Positions 45,519 to 55,203 of a stretch of DNA of 64,000 nt are shown one piece after another. Source of the stretch: Pseudohoeflea suaedae (lineage in GTDB: Bacteria > Pseudomonadota > Alphaproteobacteria > Rhizobiales > Rhizobiaceae). The number at the start of each line of letters is the position of its first letter. Within the stretch, counting starts at the first letter, position 1. Both the position numbers and the translations under genes were made by a program. The notes beneath the pieces are model-generated. The model was not told where the DNA came from and made no database searches. It worked only from the letters and a program-made list of their open reading frames with translations. The DNA lies in contig NZ_SMSI01000001.1 of NCBI RefSeq assembly GCF_004354915.1, positions 372,001 through 436,000 on the forward strand, read 5' to 3'.

Positions 45519-46904
45519 ATGGCGCCGTACCAGTTCATCAAGCGCGAATATCCGACTGCCAGCGACGAGGAGAGCCGTCCCGTATGGCTTGTGGCAAAGG
45601 GCGGCCTCGGCGAGGCCGGACTTCCGGAAAAAGCCGCGAAATGGGCCAGGAATGCCGGATTTTCAGGGGCCGAGGGCAGTCATCTTCTCGTCCCGGATTC
45701 GGAAGGCGATATCGCGGGATGCCTGTTCGGCACCGGCGACAAGTCGGCCGCGCACCCCTTTGTCGCCGGCAAGCTGGCTTCCGCTCTTCCCACGGGCCTG
45801 TGGCGCCTCGAAGGCTCGGAAAATCCGCTGCGTGATTCGCTTGCCGTCGCGCTCGGTGGCTACCGCTTCGAGAGCTACAAAAAGCCCGGTGCAGAACGGG
45901 GCAAGCTGTCTCTCGATAAAACCCTGGACGCCGACGACCTGACGCGCATTGCATCCGGCGTCGATCTTGCGCGCGATCTGATCAACACGCCGGCCAACGA
46001 CATGGGGCCGGACGCGCTCGAGGCCGCGTTCCGGGCGCTCGGCAGCCATTATGGTGCGGCCATCACCGTGATCGCCGGCGATGACCTCATCGAGCGGAAT
46101 TTCCCGATGATCCATGCCGTCGGCCGTGCGGCCAAGGACGTGCCGCGTCTTCTCGACATGCGTTGGGGCAAGGAGGGCGCGCCAAAGGTCACGCTCGTGG
46201 GCAAGGGCGTCTGCTTCGATACCGGCGGTCTCGACATCAAGCCGTCCTCCTCCATGCTTCTGATGAAGAAGGATATGGGGGGAGCTGCCAATGTCCTCGG
46301 TCTCGCGCTGATGATCATGGATGCCGGGCTCAATGTCGATCTGCGCGTTCTCGTTCCCGCCGTCGAGAATTCGATTTCCGGCGACGCCTTCCGACCGGGC
46401 GATATCCTCATGAGCCGGAAGGGCCTCAGCGTGCAGATCGACAATACCGATGCGGAGGGGCGGCTGGTGCTGGGCGACGCGCTCGCCTATGCCTGCGAGG
46501 ACGCGCCGGAGCTGCTGATCGACATGGCGACGCTGACGGGTGCCGCCCGTGTGGCGCTCGGCCCCGACCTGCCACCCTACTATACCGACGATGAAGCGTT
46601 CTCGGATGATCTGGCCGATGCCGCGCAACAGGTTGCCGATCCGCTCTGGCGCATGCCGCTCTTCCAGCGTTACGAGGCCATGCTCGATGTGCCGGTGGCC
46701 GACATCACGAACGCGCCGGCAGGCGGTTTCGCGGGATCGATCACCGCGGCGCTCTTCCTGCGCCGTTTTGTCGAAAAGCAGATATCCTGGTGCCATCTCG
46801 ACATTTTCGGCTGGACTCCGAAGGCGCAGCCCCACGCGCCGCTCGGCGGGCAGGCGCAGGGCATTCGCGCGCTCTACCAGCTGATGTGCGACCGCTATCG
46901 CTGA
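45519..46904 (+). CDS. Leucyl aminopeptidase (M17 family)
   Basis: This 461-residue cytosolic metallo-aminopeptidase removes N-terminal residues from peptides. The metal-binding and catalytic motifs are intact: 'GKGVCFDTGGLDIKPSS' (from residue 228), 'KKDMGGAA' and the family signature 'NTDAEGRL' at 309-316. The start at 45519 has AGGAG 9 nt upstream. It is followed by a MarR-like gene after 83 nt and may share a transcript with it. Confidence 0.94.
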   Translation: MAPYQFIKREYPTASDEESRPVWLVAKGGLGEAGLPEKAAKWARNAGFSGAEGSHLLVPDSEGDIAGCLFGTGDKSAAHPFVAGKLASALPTGLWRLEGSENPLRDSLAVALGGYRFESYKKPGAERGKLSLDKTLDADDLTRIASGVDLARDLINTPANDMGPDALEAAFRALGSHYGAAITVIAGDDLIERNFPMIHAVGRAAKDVPRLLDMRWGKEGAPKVTLVGKGVCFDTGGLDIKPSSSMLLMKKDMGGAANVLGLALMIMDAGLNVDLRVLVPAVENSISGDAFRPGDILMSRKGLSVQIDNTDAEGRLVLGDALAYACEDAPELLIDMATLTGAARVALGPDLPPYYTDDEAFSDDLADAAQQVADPLWRMPLFQRYEAMLDVPVADITNAPAGGFAGSITAALFLRRFVEKQISWCHLDIFGWTPKAQPHAPLGGQAQGIRALYQLMCDRYR

Positions 46905-46987
46905 CGAAAATTCGGTCGGGGTCTTGCGTAATCTTACAGTGTCCGTGAGTATGAAAACGGGACCGTAACGATTGCGCGGCTGATTGG

Positions 46988-47353
46988 ATGTCGATAGATC
47001 TCAAACCTTCGCAGGCGCTCGGCCTCTGGCACGCGGCGACACTGGCGCAGCTGGAGCTGGTCGGACCCGATCTGACCATGCGCCAGCTTGTGATCCTGTT
47101 GCACATCTATCTCAAGCCGCCGCCCCACACGGTGCGTGGGCTTGCCGCCCGCCTCGATGTCACCAAGCCGGTCATTACCCGCGCGCTCGACACGATGGGA
47201 AACATGGGTCTCGTCCGCCGGGTGCGCGATGAGCGCGACCGCCGCAATGTCATCATCAAGCGCACGGTAGAGGGGGCTCTGTTTGTCGAGAAGATCGGTG
47301 ACCTCATCATCAAGGAAGCGGCGAAACTGCCGCGTGACGGAGTGACGGGATGA
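46988..47353 (+). CDS. MarR-like winged-helix regulator
   Basis: This 121-residue protein is shorter than typical MarR (about 140). The HTH and wing are clear: 'HTVRGLAARLDVTKPVITRALDTMGNMGLVRRVRDERDRRNVIIKRT' at about 46-93. The terminal dimerisation helices are short. ATG 46988 is used; the gene overlaps the NlpC/P60 gene as ATGA. The regulated genes are not known; auto-regulation with the hydrolase is possible. Confidence 0.88.
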   Translation: MSIDLKPSQALGLWHAATLAQLELVGPDLTMRQLVILLHIYLKPPPHTVRGLAARLDVTKPVITRALDTMGNMGLVRRVRDERDRRNVIIKRTVEGALFVEKIGDLIIKEAAKLPRDGVTG

Positions 47354-48219
47354 GTGACAAGCTCGATCGGCGGCTCTACGCCTATCGCCCCGACCTCGCC
47401 GAAGAGGCTCTCAGGGGAAAGGTCGAGGCCGAACGTTTCGTGTCGGGCGATCCGGCGCACGTTATCGAGCCGGTCATCGATATCCGGCCGCGCCCCGATC
47501 TGTCGGCGGGTATCGACAGCCAGGCGGTCTACGGCGAAACGCTGCGTGTGCTCGATCGCCACGAAGGCTGGGCCTGGATCAAGTGCGATGCCGACGACTA
47601 TGTCGGATATGTCTCGGATGCGGCACTTGCTCCGGGGCCGGGCAAGGCTACCCATGAAGTCGCCGTGCCGCGGACCTTTCTCTATCCGGGGCCCGATCTG
47701 AAATTTCCGATAACTGCCGCGCTCTCGATAAGTAGCCGGCTAAATATTGTCGGTAACGCGGTCACGCGCGACACGCGCTACCTGCTGCTCGAAAGCGGCG
47801 AGGCGGTGATTGCCGGCCATTGCCGTCCGCTCGATGCGGAACGACCCGCGGATCCGGTCGCCGTCGCCGCGCTGTTTCTCGAAACGCCCTATCTGTGGGG
47901 CGGGCGCTCGGGTTTCGGCATCGACTGCTCGGGCCTGGTGCAGATCGGCTTCGCGATGACGGGCTATTCGGCCCCGCGTGATTCCGACATGCAGGCCGAT
48001 CGGCTCGGCTCGGCGATCGACCCCGAAAGGGACGGCCTGCAGCGTGGCGACCTGGTCTTCTGGAAGGGGCATGTCGGCTTTATCGAGGATGACGGCAAGA
48101 CGCTGCTTCATGCCTCCGGCGGCACGATGACGGTTACCCGCGAGCCGCTTGCGGGTGCCATTGCCCGCATCGCCGCGCTCTACGGCCACCCCACCGGATA
48201 TCGCAGGGTGCTTGCCTAG
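47350..48219 (+). CDS. NlpC/P60 family cell-wall hydrolase with SH3-like domain
   Basis: This 289-residue protein has an SH3b-like region (~45-100, 'RVLDRHEGWAWIKCDADDYVGYV') and a C-terminal NlpC/P60 domain. The catalytic triad is readable: C193 in 'FGIDCSGLVQ', H241 in 'KGHVGF' and H254 in 'LLHAS'. It should be an endopeptidase acting on gamma-D-glutamyl-diaminopimelate in peptidoglycan or on muropeptides. No signal peptide is seen, so it may act in the cytoplasm on recycled peptides. That fits the nearby aminopeptidase but is inference. Confidence 0.92.
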   Translation: MSDKLDRRLYAYRPDLAEEALRGKVEAERFVSGDPAHVIEPVIDIRPRPDLSAGIDSQAVYGETLRVLDRHEGWAWIKCDADDYVGYVSDAALAPGPGKATHEVAVPRTFLYPGPDLKFPITAALSISSRLNIVGNAVTRDTRYLLLESGEAVIAGHCRPLDAERPADPVAVAALFLETPYLWGGRSGFGIDCSGLVQIGFAMTGYSAPRDSDMQADRLGSAIDPERDGLQRGDLVFWKGHVGFIEDDGKTLLHASGGTMTVTREPLAGAIARIAALYGHPTGYRRVLA

Positions 48220-48228
48220 GTCCTGGCC

Positions 48229-49185
48229 CTAGTAGCCGGCGCTCTTGTCGACGAGATTGGCGAGCGGCTCGCCGCGATCATAGGCCTTCATCTGTTCGAC
48301 GATCGGGCCGGCCAGCCGGGCCGCGTTGGATGAGGCTGCGGCATGCGGGGTCACCGTGACCTTGGGATGCTCCCAGAGCGGACTGTCCTTGCCGAGCGGT
48401 TCGGCCTCGAACACGTCGAGCGAGGCCGCGCTGAGCAACCCCTCGTCGAGGGCGGCGACGATGTCCGCCTCCACCTGCAGCCCGCCACGCCCTGCATTGA
48501 TCAGCACCGGAGCCCCGAGCGGTCCGCGCCGGGTCATCCGCCGGAAGGTCTCGAGGCCCAGAATGCCCCGTGTTTCGTCGGTCAGCGGCAGCAGCACGAC
48601 GAAGATGTCCGCCGAGGCGAGGAAGTCGCCGAAACCCTCGGGCCCGGCAAAGCAGGTCACCCCATCGACATCCTGCTGACGGCGCGACCATCCGGTGACC
48701 TTGAAGCCGAGCACGTTCAGCTTGGCCGCCGAATCCCGCCCGAGTTCGCCGAGCCCCATGATCCCGACGGTGACGTCATCGGCCGATGCCTGCTGCCGGG
48801 TTTCGCCCCAGGAATGGTTCTGCTGTTGCCTGCGATAGCGCGGGCCGTTCCGATGATGATCGAGAACCTGCCAGACGACATATTCGCTCATTCGCGCGGT
48901 GAGGTCGTCCGAGACGATGCGCACGATCGGAACATCGGGGAGCGTCGTGTCCTTGAAGATGTGGTCAACACCCGCGCCGAGCGAGAAGATCGCCTTGAGG
49001 TTCGGCAGGCTGGACAACAGTCCTTCGGGTTGCTTCCACACCACGGCAAAACGGATAGACGGGTCGGTCGCCCCGTCTGTCTCGAGAACGATGTCGCGTC
49101 CGGGCGCGTGCTTTTCCAGTTCGCCGATCCACAGTTCCGAATCCCAGCCGGGGGCTGAAAGGAGAATACGCTCCGCACTCATCAT
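48229..49185 (-). CDS. Glyoxylate/hydroxypyruvate reductase A-like dehydrogenase
   Basis: This 318-residue D-isomer-specific 2-hydroxyacid dehydrogenase of the GhrA branch has the cofactor loop 'GLGELGRDSAAKLNVLGF', the substrate and catalytic region 'LINAGRGGLQVEADIVAAL' and the active-site His in 'VTVTPHAAASS'. It likely reduces glyoxylate or hydroxypyruvate with NADPH. Two tandem ATG codons (49185, 49182) are possible starts. It begins one base after the yejF stop, so it is the last gene of the yej operon. Confidence 0.9.
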   Translation of the reverse strand: MMSAERILLSAPGWDSELWIGELEKHAPGRDIVLETDGATDPSIRFAVVWKQPEGLLSSLPNLKAIFSLGAGVDHIFKDTTLPDVPIVRIVSDDLTARMSEYVVWQVLDHHRNGPRYRRQQQNHSWGETRQQASADDVTVGIMGLGELGRDSAAKLNVLGFKVTGWSRRQQDVDGVTCFAGPEGFGDFLASADIFVVLLPLTDETRGILGLETFRRMTRRGPLGAPVLINAGRGGLQVEADIVAALDEGLLSAASLDVFEAEPLGKDSPLWEHPKVTVTPHAAASSNAARLAGPIVEQMKAYDRGEPLANLVDKSAGY

Positions 49186-49186
49186 G

Positions 49187-50830
49187 CTACTCGCTCATTT
49201 CGCCGCCGGGACGCGTTTCCATGTCGAAAGCGGCAGCCATCAGGGCCTTGGTATAGGCCGTCTTCGGCCTGTCGAAAATATCCTCGGCAGCGCCCTGCTC
49301 GACCACCTTGCCCGTGCGCATCACCATCACCTCGTTGGCAAGCGCGCGAACCACCTTCAGGTCGTGACTGATGAACAGATAGGCGAGATCGTGCTTGCGC
49401 TGGAGATCGCGCAGCAGGTCGACCACCTGCGCCTGTACGCTCATGTCGAGCGCCGAGGTCGGTTCGTCGAGCATGACGAAGCGCGGCTTGAGCACCATGG
49501 CGCGGGCAATCGCGATGCGCTGGCGCTGGCCACCGGAAAATTCGTGCGGATAGCGCCAGCGTGTGCCGGCATCGAGCCCCACTTCCTCGAGCGCCTGCGC
49601 CACGCGATCGTCGCGCTGGTCGGCAGAAAGCTCCGCGCCGTGAATCTTCAACCCTTCGCCGACGATTTCGGCGATCGACATGCGCGGCGACAACGAGCCG
49701 TAGGGGTCCTGGAAGACCACCTGCATTTCGCTGCGCAGCGGCTTCATTTCGGCAAAGCTCCGGGTGTCGATCCTCTGGCCGTCGAAGAGGATTTCGCCTT
49801 CCGAACGGATGAGCCGCATCAGCGCCAGGCCCAAAGTCGTCTTTCCCGAGCCGGATTCGCCCACCACGCCGAGTGTCTGGCCAGATTTCAGTTCGAGCGA
49901 GATCCCGTCGACCGCCTTCACATGGTCGACCACCTTGCGCATGAAGCCCTTCTTGATGGGGAACCAGACGCGGACATCCTTGGCCTCCATCACAGTCTTC
50001 GCCGCCTTTTCCGTTTTCGGCGGGCGCCCTGTCGGCTCGGCGGCAAGCAGATGCTTGGTGTAGGGATGTTGCGGATCGGTGAAGATCGCCTCGGTCGGCC
50101 CGGCTTCCACGATCTCGCCCTTCGTCATCACGCAGACCTTGTCGGCGATCTTGCGCACGATGCCGAGGTCGTGGGTGATGAACAGCATCGCCATCTTGTG
50201 GCGGGTCTTGAGCTCGGCGAGCAGTTCGAGGATCTGCGCCTGCACCGTCACGTCGAGCGCGGTCGTCGGCTCGTCGGCGATCAGAAGCTCGGGACGGTTG
50301 GCGAGCGCCATGGCGATCATCACACGCTGGCGCTGGCCGCCCGAGAGCTCATGCGGGAACGCGGTCACGCGGGATTCCGCATTGCGTATGCCGACCTGCT
50401 TCAGGAGTTCGATCACGCGGCCGCGGGCTTCGGTCTTGCGCACACCCTGGTGCAGCGACAGGATTTCGGTGATCTGCCGTTCCACCGTGTGGAGCGGATT
50501 GAGCGAGGTCATCGGCTCCTGGAAGATCATCGTGATGTCGTTGCCGCGCACCGCGCGCAATTCGCGCGTGCCGGCATTGAGCAGGTTCCTGCCCTTGAAG
50601 ATGATCTCGCCGGAGGGATGGCTTGCCGCCGGGTAGGGCAGGAGCTTGAGCACGGACAGTGCGCTGACCGACTTGCCCGAGCCGGATTCGCCCACCAGCG
50701 CGACGGTCTCGCCCGGGTTGATGTCGAAGCTCACCCCTTTGACGGCGGGAATGGCCTTGCCGTCCTGGTGGAAGGTCACGGCGAGATCCTTCACCGAGAG
50801 CAGCGCGTTGTTGACTGTCTCAGCACTCAC
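49187..50830 (-). CDS. yejF: Fused double ATPase of the YejABEF peptide transporter
   Basis: This 547-residue ATPase has two nucleotide-binding domains. The first has GESGSGKS at about 41-48 and LSGGQRQR near 155; the second has GESGSGKT in the middle of the chain and FSGGQRQR. It powers the Yej importer, known in E. coli for microcin C and other peptides. It overlaps yejE by 4 nt and is followed after 1 nt by a GhrA-like gene. Confidence 0.94.
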   Translation of the reverse strand: MSAETVNNALLSVKDLAVTFHQDGKAIPAVKGVSFDINPGETVALVGESGSGKSVSALSVLKLLPYPAASHPSGEIIFKGRNLLNAGTRELRAVRGNDITMIFQEPMTSLNPLHTVERQITEILSLHQGVRKTEARGRVIELLKQVGIRNAESRVTAFPHELSGGQRQRVMIAMALANRPELLIADEPTTALDVTVQAQILELLAELKTRHKMAMLFITHDLGIVRKIADKVCVMTKGEIVEAGPTEAIFTDPQHPYTKHLLAAEPTGRPPKTEKAAKTVMEAKDVRVWFPIKKGFMRKVVDHVKAVDGISLELKSGQTLGVVGESGSGKTTLGLALMRLIRSEGEILFDGQRIDTRSFAEMKPLRSEMQVVFQDPYGSLSPRMSIAEIVGEGLKIHGAELSADQRDDRVAQALEEVGLDAGTRWRYPHEFSGGQRQRIAIARAMVLKPRFVMLDEPTSALDMSVQAQVVDLLRDLQRKHDLAYLFISHDLKVVRALANEVMVMRTGKVVEQGAAEDIFDRPKTAYTKALMAAAFDMETRPGGEMSE

Positions 50831-51975
50831 CGGAAGGTCTTCCTCGGGTCGAACGCGTCGCGGGTGGCCTCGCCGATGAAGATGAGGAGCGACAGCATGA
50901 TGGAAATCGAAAAGAAGGCAGTCAGCCCCAGCCAGGGCGCCTGCAGGTTGCGCTTGCCCTGGGCGATCATCTCGCCGAGCGACGGAGAGCCGGGCGGCAG
51001 GCCGAAGCCGAGGAAATCGAGCGAGGTCAGCGTGGTAATCGAGCCCGAGAGGATGAACGGCAGGAATGTCAGTGTGGCGACCATGGCGTTGGGCAGGAGG
51101 TGGCGATACATGATCGTCGTGTTGCCGATGCCGAGCGCCCGCGCCGCATTCACATATTCGAAGTTGCGGGCGCGCAGGAATTCCGCCCGGACCACGCCGA
51201 CGAAGGCGGTCCAGGAGAACAGCAGCATGATGCCCAGGAGCACCCAGAAGCCCGGCGGCAGAACCGCGGCGATGATCAGGAGCACGTAGAGCACCGGCAT
51301 CGACGACCAGACCTCGATGAAGCGCTGCATGAGAAGGTCGGTCCAGCCGCCGAAGAAGCCCTGCACCGCGCCGGATGCCACGCCGACGATCGCCGAGAAG
51401 AACGTGAGCGCGAGCCCGAACAGCACCGAGATGCGGAAGCCGTAGATCATGCGGGCCATGACGTCGCGGGCCTGGTCGTCGGTCCCGAGCCAGTTGAGAT
51501 TGTGCCAGTTGCAGTCCGGGTCATCGACGCCCTGCGGATAGCCGGAGCAGTATTCCTCGCGGCTCATCGTCCAGAAGGGAGCGGTGGGTGCGGAATGCGG
51601 AATGAACGAATTGGCGGTCAGGAAGGAGTAGCGGATCGGCGGCCAGATCATCCAGCCATTCGCCTCGATCTCGTCACGGATGAAGGGATCGCGATAGTTC
51701 GTCTCCGCGAGAAAGCCGCCGAATTTTTCTTCCGGGTAATCGACCACCACGGGAAACAGGATCTCGCCATTGTAGGAGGCGATGATCGGCTTGTCGTTGG
51801 CGATCAGTTCGGCGCAGAGCGACAGGGCGAACAGGACGAGGAAGATCCAGAGCGACCAGTAGCCGCGCCGGTTGGCCTTGAAGTTGGACCAGCGGCGCTT
51901 GTTCATCGGCGACAGCCAGCCCTTCGGGCGGCCGGTCGGCGCTGTGGCTTCGGACATGTCGAAGGCGGTGCTCAT
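50827..51975 (-). CDS. yejE: ABC transporter permease YejE
   Basis: This 382-residue permease has the long periplasmic loop characteristic of YejE between the first and second helix ('YNGEILFPVVVDYPEEKFGGFLAE', then 'GWMIWPPIRYS'). The C-terminal BPD domain has an EAA loop ('YVNAARALGIGNTTIMYRHLLPN'). Start 51975 overlaps the yejB stop. The much longer open frame upstream is a shadow of yejB. Confidence 0.95.
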   Translation of the reverse strand: MSTAFDMSEATAPTGRPKGWLSPMNKRRWSNFKANRRGYWSLWIFLVLFALSLCAELIANDKPIIASYNGEILFPVVVDYPEEKFGGFLAETNYRDPFIRDEIEANGWMIWPPIRYSFLTANSFIPHSAPTAPFWTMSREEYCSGYPQGVDDPDCNWHNLNWLGTDDQARDVMARMIYGFRISVLFGLALTFFSAIVGVASGAVQGFFGGWTDLLMQRFIEVWSSMPVLYVLLIIAAVLPPGFWVLLGIMLLFSWTAFVGVVRAEFLRARNFEYVNAARALGIGNTTIMYRHLLPNAMVATLTFLPFILSGSITTLTSLDFLGFGLPPGSPSLGEMIAQGKRNLQAPWLGLTAFFSISIMLSLLIFIGEATRDAFDPRKTFR

Positions 51976-53066
51976 CACACGTCCCTCCGCTCGAAATCGA
52001 TGCGCGGATCGACCCAGGTGTAGATGAGGTCGGAGACGAGCCCGATGACGAGCCCCATCAGCGAGAAGATGTAGAGCGTGGCGAAGACCACCGGATAGTC
52101 GCGCTTGACCACGCTGTCGAAGCCGAGACGGCCCAGGCCGTCCAGCGAGAAGATGGTCTCGATCAGCAGCGAGCCGGAGAAGAACGCGGTGATGAAGGCG
52201 CCCGGAAAGCCGGCGATGATGATCAGCATGGCATTGCGGAAGACATGGCCGTAGAGAACCTGCCGCTCGCCGAGACCCTTGGCCCGCGCGGTCGTCACAT
52301 ACTGCTTGCGGATCTCGTCGATGAACGAGTTCTTGGTCAGGAGCGTGGTGGTGGCGAAGGCCGCAAGCGCCAGCGAAACAAGCGGCAGCGCCAGGTGCCA
52401 GAAATAGTCGATGATCCTCTCGGGCCAGGACAGAGAGGCCCAGTTCTCCGAAGTCAGCCCGCGCAAGGGGAACCAGTCGAAGAAGGATCCTCCGGCAAAC
52501 AGCACGATCAGCAGGATGCCGAACAGAAAGCCCGGCACCGCATAGGCGATGATGATGACGCCGGACGTCCAGACGTCGAAGCGCGAACCGTCGGACACGG
52601 CCTTGCGGATTCCGAGCGGGATCGAGATTCCGTAGGAGAGAAGCAGGATCCAGACACCGAGCGAAATCGAGACCGGCAGCTTTTCTGCGATCAGGTCGAT
52701 TACCGAGATGTTGCGGAAGAAGCTCTCGCCGAAATCGAAGCGGGCGTAGTCCCACAACATGTTCAGGAAGCGTTCGAGCGGCGGCTTGTCGAAGCCGAAC
52801 TGCTTTTCGAGCGACTTGATGAAGTCGGGATCGAGCCCCTGCGCACCGCGATACTGCGAGTTGAAATCGTCGTTGAATGCCGCGCCCTGCAGGTCGTTGC
52901 CGCCCGATATGCGTTCGGTGGTGTTGTTTCCCTGTCCCGTCAGTTCGGCGATGACCTGCTCGACCGGGCCGCCAGGCGCGAACTGCACCACGATGAACGA
53001 TATCGCCATGATCCCGATCAGCGTCGGGATCATCAGCAGCAGTCGCCTGAGAATGTATCCACCCAT
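51975..53066 (-). CDS. yejB: ABC transporter permease YejB
   Basis: This 363-residue permease starts MGGYILRRLLLMIPTLIGIM, typical of YejB/OppB. It has a long, hydrophilic periplasmic loop between the first helix and the core ('GGNDLQGAAFNDDFNSQYRGAQ'), then the usual helices and EAA loop ('VTTARAKGLGERQVLYGHVFRN'). It is the partner of YejE in the channel. It overlaps yejE by one base (ATGA-type) and follows yejA after 145 nt. Confidence 0.95.
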   Translation of the reverse strand: MGGYILRRLLLMIPTLIGIMAISFIVVQFAPGGPVEQVIAELTGQGNNTTERISGGNDLQGAAFNDDFNSQYRGAQGLDPDFIKSLEKQFGFDKPPLERFLNMLWDYARFDFGESFFRNISVIDLIAEKLPVSISLGVWILLLSYGISIPLGIRKAVSDGSRFDVWTSGVIIIAYAVPGFLFGILLIVLFAGGSFFDWFPLRGLTSENWASLSWPERIIDYFWHLALPLVSLALAAFATTTLLTKNSFIDEIRKQYVTTARAKGLGERQVLYGHVFRNAMLIIIAGFPGAFITAFFSGSLLIETIFSLDGLGRLGFDSVVKRDYPVVFATLYIFSLMGLVIGLVSDLIYTWVDPRIDFERRDV

Positions 53067-53211
53067 CAGCAGTTGCTCCCCGGCGCTAATGCAGCCAGAG
53101 AGAGCAGGGCGGTCGCCGCACTGTCCAGAAAATGCGTTCTCAATTCATCCAGTCCGCGTGATTCGGTTCCGGGCATTTGGAATCGAAGCCACAGCCCATT
53201 GCAAGTGCCGA

Positions 53212-55059
53212 TCAGTCCTCGGCCTCCCTGGACCACCAGGCATCGGGGAAGCCGATGCCGTAATAGGGCAGCTCCTTGGGGTGCATCAGCGTGTCGCGAT
53301 AGGCGATCTTGACGGCGTTGGAGTAGAAAAGCGGCACAACGTAATGATGGGCGAGAAGCACGCGGTCGAGTGCCCGCGTGGTGGCGATCAACTCGTCGCG
53401 GTCCCTGGCGAACACGATGCGCGGGATCAGTTCGTCGATCACCGGATCCGATATGCCGACATAGTTGCGGCTGCCCTGGGTATCGACCGACTGGGAGCCC
53501 CAGTAATTGTACTGCTCGTTCCCGGGATTGAGGGATTGCGCCCAGACCACCCAGATGATGTCGTAATCGAAGCTGCGGACACGGTTGGTGTACTGCGCGG
53601 TATCGACGGTGCGGATTTTCGCATCGATGCCGATCTTCTTCAGGTCGTTGACATAGGGCAGTACGGAGCGCTCGAAGGAGGCGCTCTGCAGCAGGATCTC
53701 GATTTCGAACTGCTTGCCGCTTTCCGTGTTCACGAGCCGGCGGCCCTGCAATTCGTAGCCGGCTTCCTTGAACAGGTTCAGCGCCTCGCGCAGGTTTGCG
53801 CGCATCTTCTGTGTGTCGCCGCCCACGGGGTTTTCGTAAGGCGTGGTGAAGACCTCTTCCGGCACCTGGTCCTTGTATTCCTCGAGGATCTCCTTCTCGC
53901 GGCCCTCCGGCAGGCCGGAGGAGGCGAGCTCGGTGCCCCAGAAATAGCTGTCGATGCGGCTTAGTCCGTTATAGGCGAGATTCTGGTTCAGGCTTTCGAA
54001 GTCGAAGGCAAGGTTCAGCGCCTTGCGGACATTTTCATCCTGAAACTTTTCGCGCCGCATGTTGGGCGCCATGGCCTGCATGATGCCGGTGGCGCGCAGC
54101 GGGTTCTCGAATTCCTCGCGGATCACCTCGCCGCTTTGAACGGCCGGGAAGTCATAAGCCGTCGCCCAGCGGCTCGAAGAGTTTTCCTGGCGGAAGTCGG
54201 TGGTGCCGGCGCGGAACGCCTCGAGCTCCACATTGGCGTCGACGAAATAGGTGTAGCGAACCTCGCCAAAATTGTTCTGGCCCACATTCACGTTGAGATC
54301 CCTGGCCCAGTAATCGTCACGCAATTTGTAGCGGATCGTCGAGCCTGGATCGAAAGAGGCGATCTCGTAGGGTCCCGAGCCCATCACAGGCTCGAGCGTG
54401 GTCTTGGAGACGTCACGCGCCTGGCCCGCGTCGTTCTTCCCTTCCCACCAGTGTTTGGGCACGATGATTAGCTGGCCGAGGATCTGCGGCAGTTCCTTGT
54501 TGTTCTTCTCGTCGAAGGTGAATGTGACGTCGCGGTCGCCGGTCTTCTCCGCCGCGGTCACATGGGCGTAATAGCTCGCCTGCAGCGGATTGTGCGTCTT
54601 GTAGCTCTCGAAGGAGAAGATCACGTCTTCCGGTGTGATCGGCTCGCCATCGGCCCATTTCGCCTCGCTGCGGATCCGGAAAGTCGCTTCCGATATGTCG
54701 TCGGGAAAGGAAACGCCCTCCGCGATCAGGCCGTAGGACGTGCTGACCTCCTCCTCACTCGTCTTCATCAGCGTGTCGAAGACGAGGCTCAGCCCGACAG
54801 CCGTGTCGCCCTTGGCCAGAACCGGGTTGAAGGTGTCGAAGGTACCTTCCTCCGACATGCGCAAGGTTCCGCCCTTCGGCGCGTCGGGATTGACGTAGTC
54901 GAACCGTTCGAAGCCCTTTTCGTATTTGGGCTCTCCCATCAGCGAGGTCGCGTGGTTCCATTCTCTCTCGGACGACGGCGTCTCGGCCTGGGCAGCGCCC
55001 AGATGGAGCGCGAGGCCGAGGGTTGCGAGGCATATGGAAAGACGCGGTCCGAATGTCAT
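53212..55059 (-). CDS. yejA: Peptide-binding protein YejA
   Basis: This 615-residue periplasmic binding protein of SBP_bac_5 has a signal peptide cleaved after 'LGAAQA' (about residue 25). The mature start 'SSEREWNHATSLMGEPKYEKGFERF' is a YejA hallmark, followed by 'YVNPDAPKGGTLRMSEEGTFDTFNP'. It delivers peptides to YejB and YejE. ATG 55059 gives the signal peptide; the 26-residue longer frame upstream is basic and non-secretory. Confidence 0.95.
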   Translation of the reverse strand: MTFGPRLSICLATLGLALHLGAAQAETPSSEREWNHATSLMGEPKYEKGFERFDYVNPDAPKGGTLRMSEEGTFDTFNPVLAKGDTAVGLSLVFDTLMKTSEEEVSTSYGLIAEGVSFPDDISEATFRIRSEAKWADGEPITPEDVIFSFESYKTHNPLQASYYAHVTAAEKTGDRDVTFTFDEKNNKELPQILGQLIIVPKHWWEGKNDAGQARDVSKTTLEPVMGSGPYEIASFDPGSTIRYKLRDDYWARDLNVNVGQNNFGEVRYTYFVDANVELEAFRAGTTDFRQENSSSRWATAYDFPAVQSGEVIREEFENPLRATGIMQAMAPNMRREKFQDENVRKALNLAFDFESLNQNLAYNGLSRIDSYFWGTELASSGLPEGREKEILEEYKDQVPEEVFTTPYENPVGGDTQKMRANLREALNLFKEAGYELQGRRLVNTESGKQFEIEILLQSASFERSVLPYVNDLKKIGIDAKIRTVDTAQYTNRVRSFDYDIIWVVWAQSLNPGNEQYNYWGSQSVDTQGSRNYVGISDPVIDELIPRIVFARDRDELIATTRALDRVLLAHHYVVPLFYSNAVKIAYRDTLMHPKELPYYGIGFPDAWWSREAED

Positions 55060-55140
55060 GAGCTTCTCCGGTTGGATTTCGGGAAGCTTAGCGCATATTG
55101 CGGCTGAATACAGGCGCTCGCGCCGGTTTTGGCGCAAAAG

Positions 55141-55168
55141 AAAAGGCCGGGTTTGATCCCGGCCTTTC
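55141..55168 (-). terminator. Terminator after the cytochrome c gene
   Basis: AAGGCCGGG (55143-55151) pairs perfectly with CCCGGCCTT (55158-55166). On the minus strand it is followed by TTCTTTTG. It lies 36 nt past the stop of the cytochrome gene and before yejA. Confidence 0.9.
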
Positions 55169-55203
55169 TGATTTTTGAACTCTCTTCGAGAAAGCCGATC
55201 GCC

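Noticed and set aside
48899-51289. Long plus-strand open frame (796 codons) opposite yejF and the GhrA-like gene
   Set aside because: Spans two real genes in antisense and has no domain signal.
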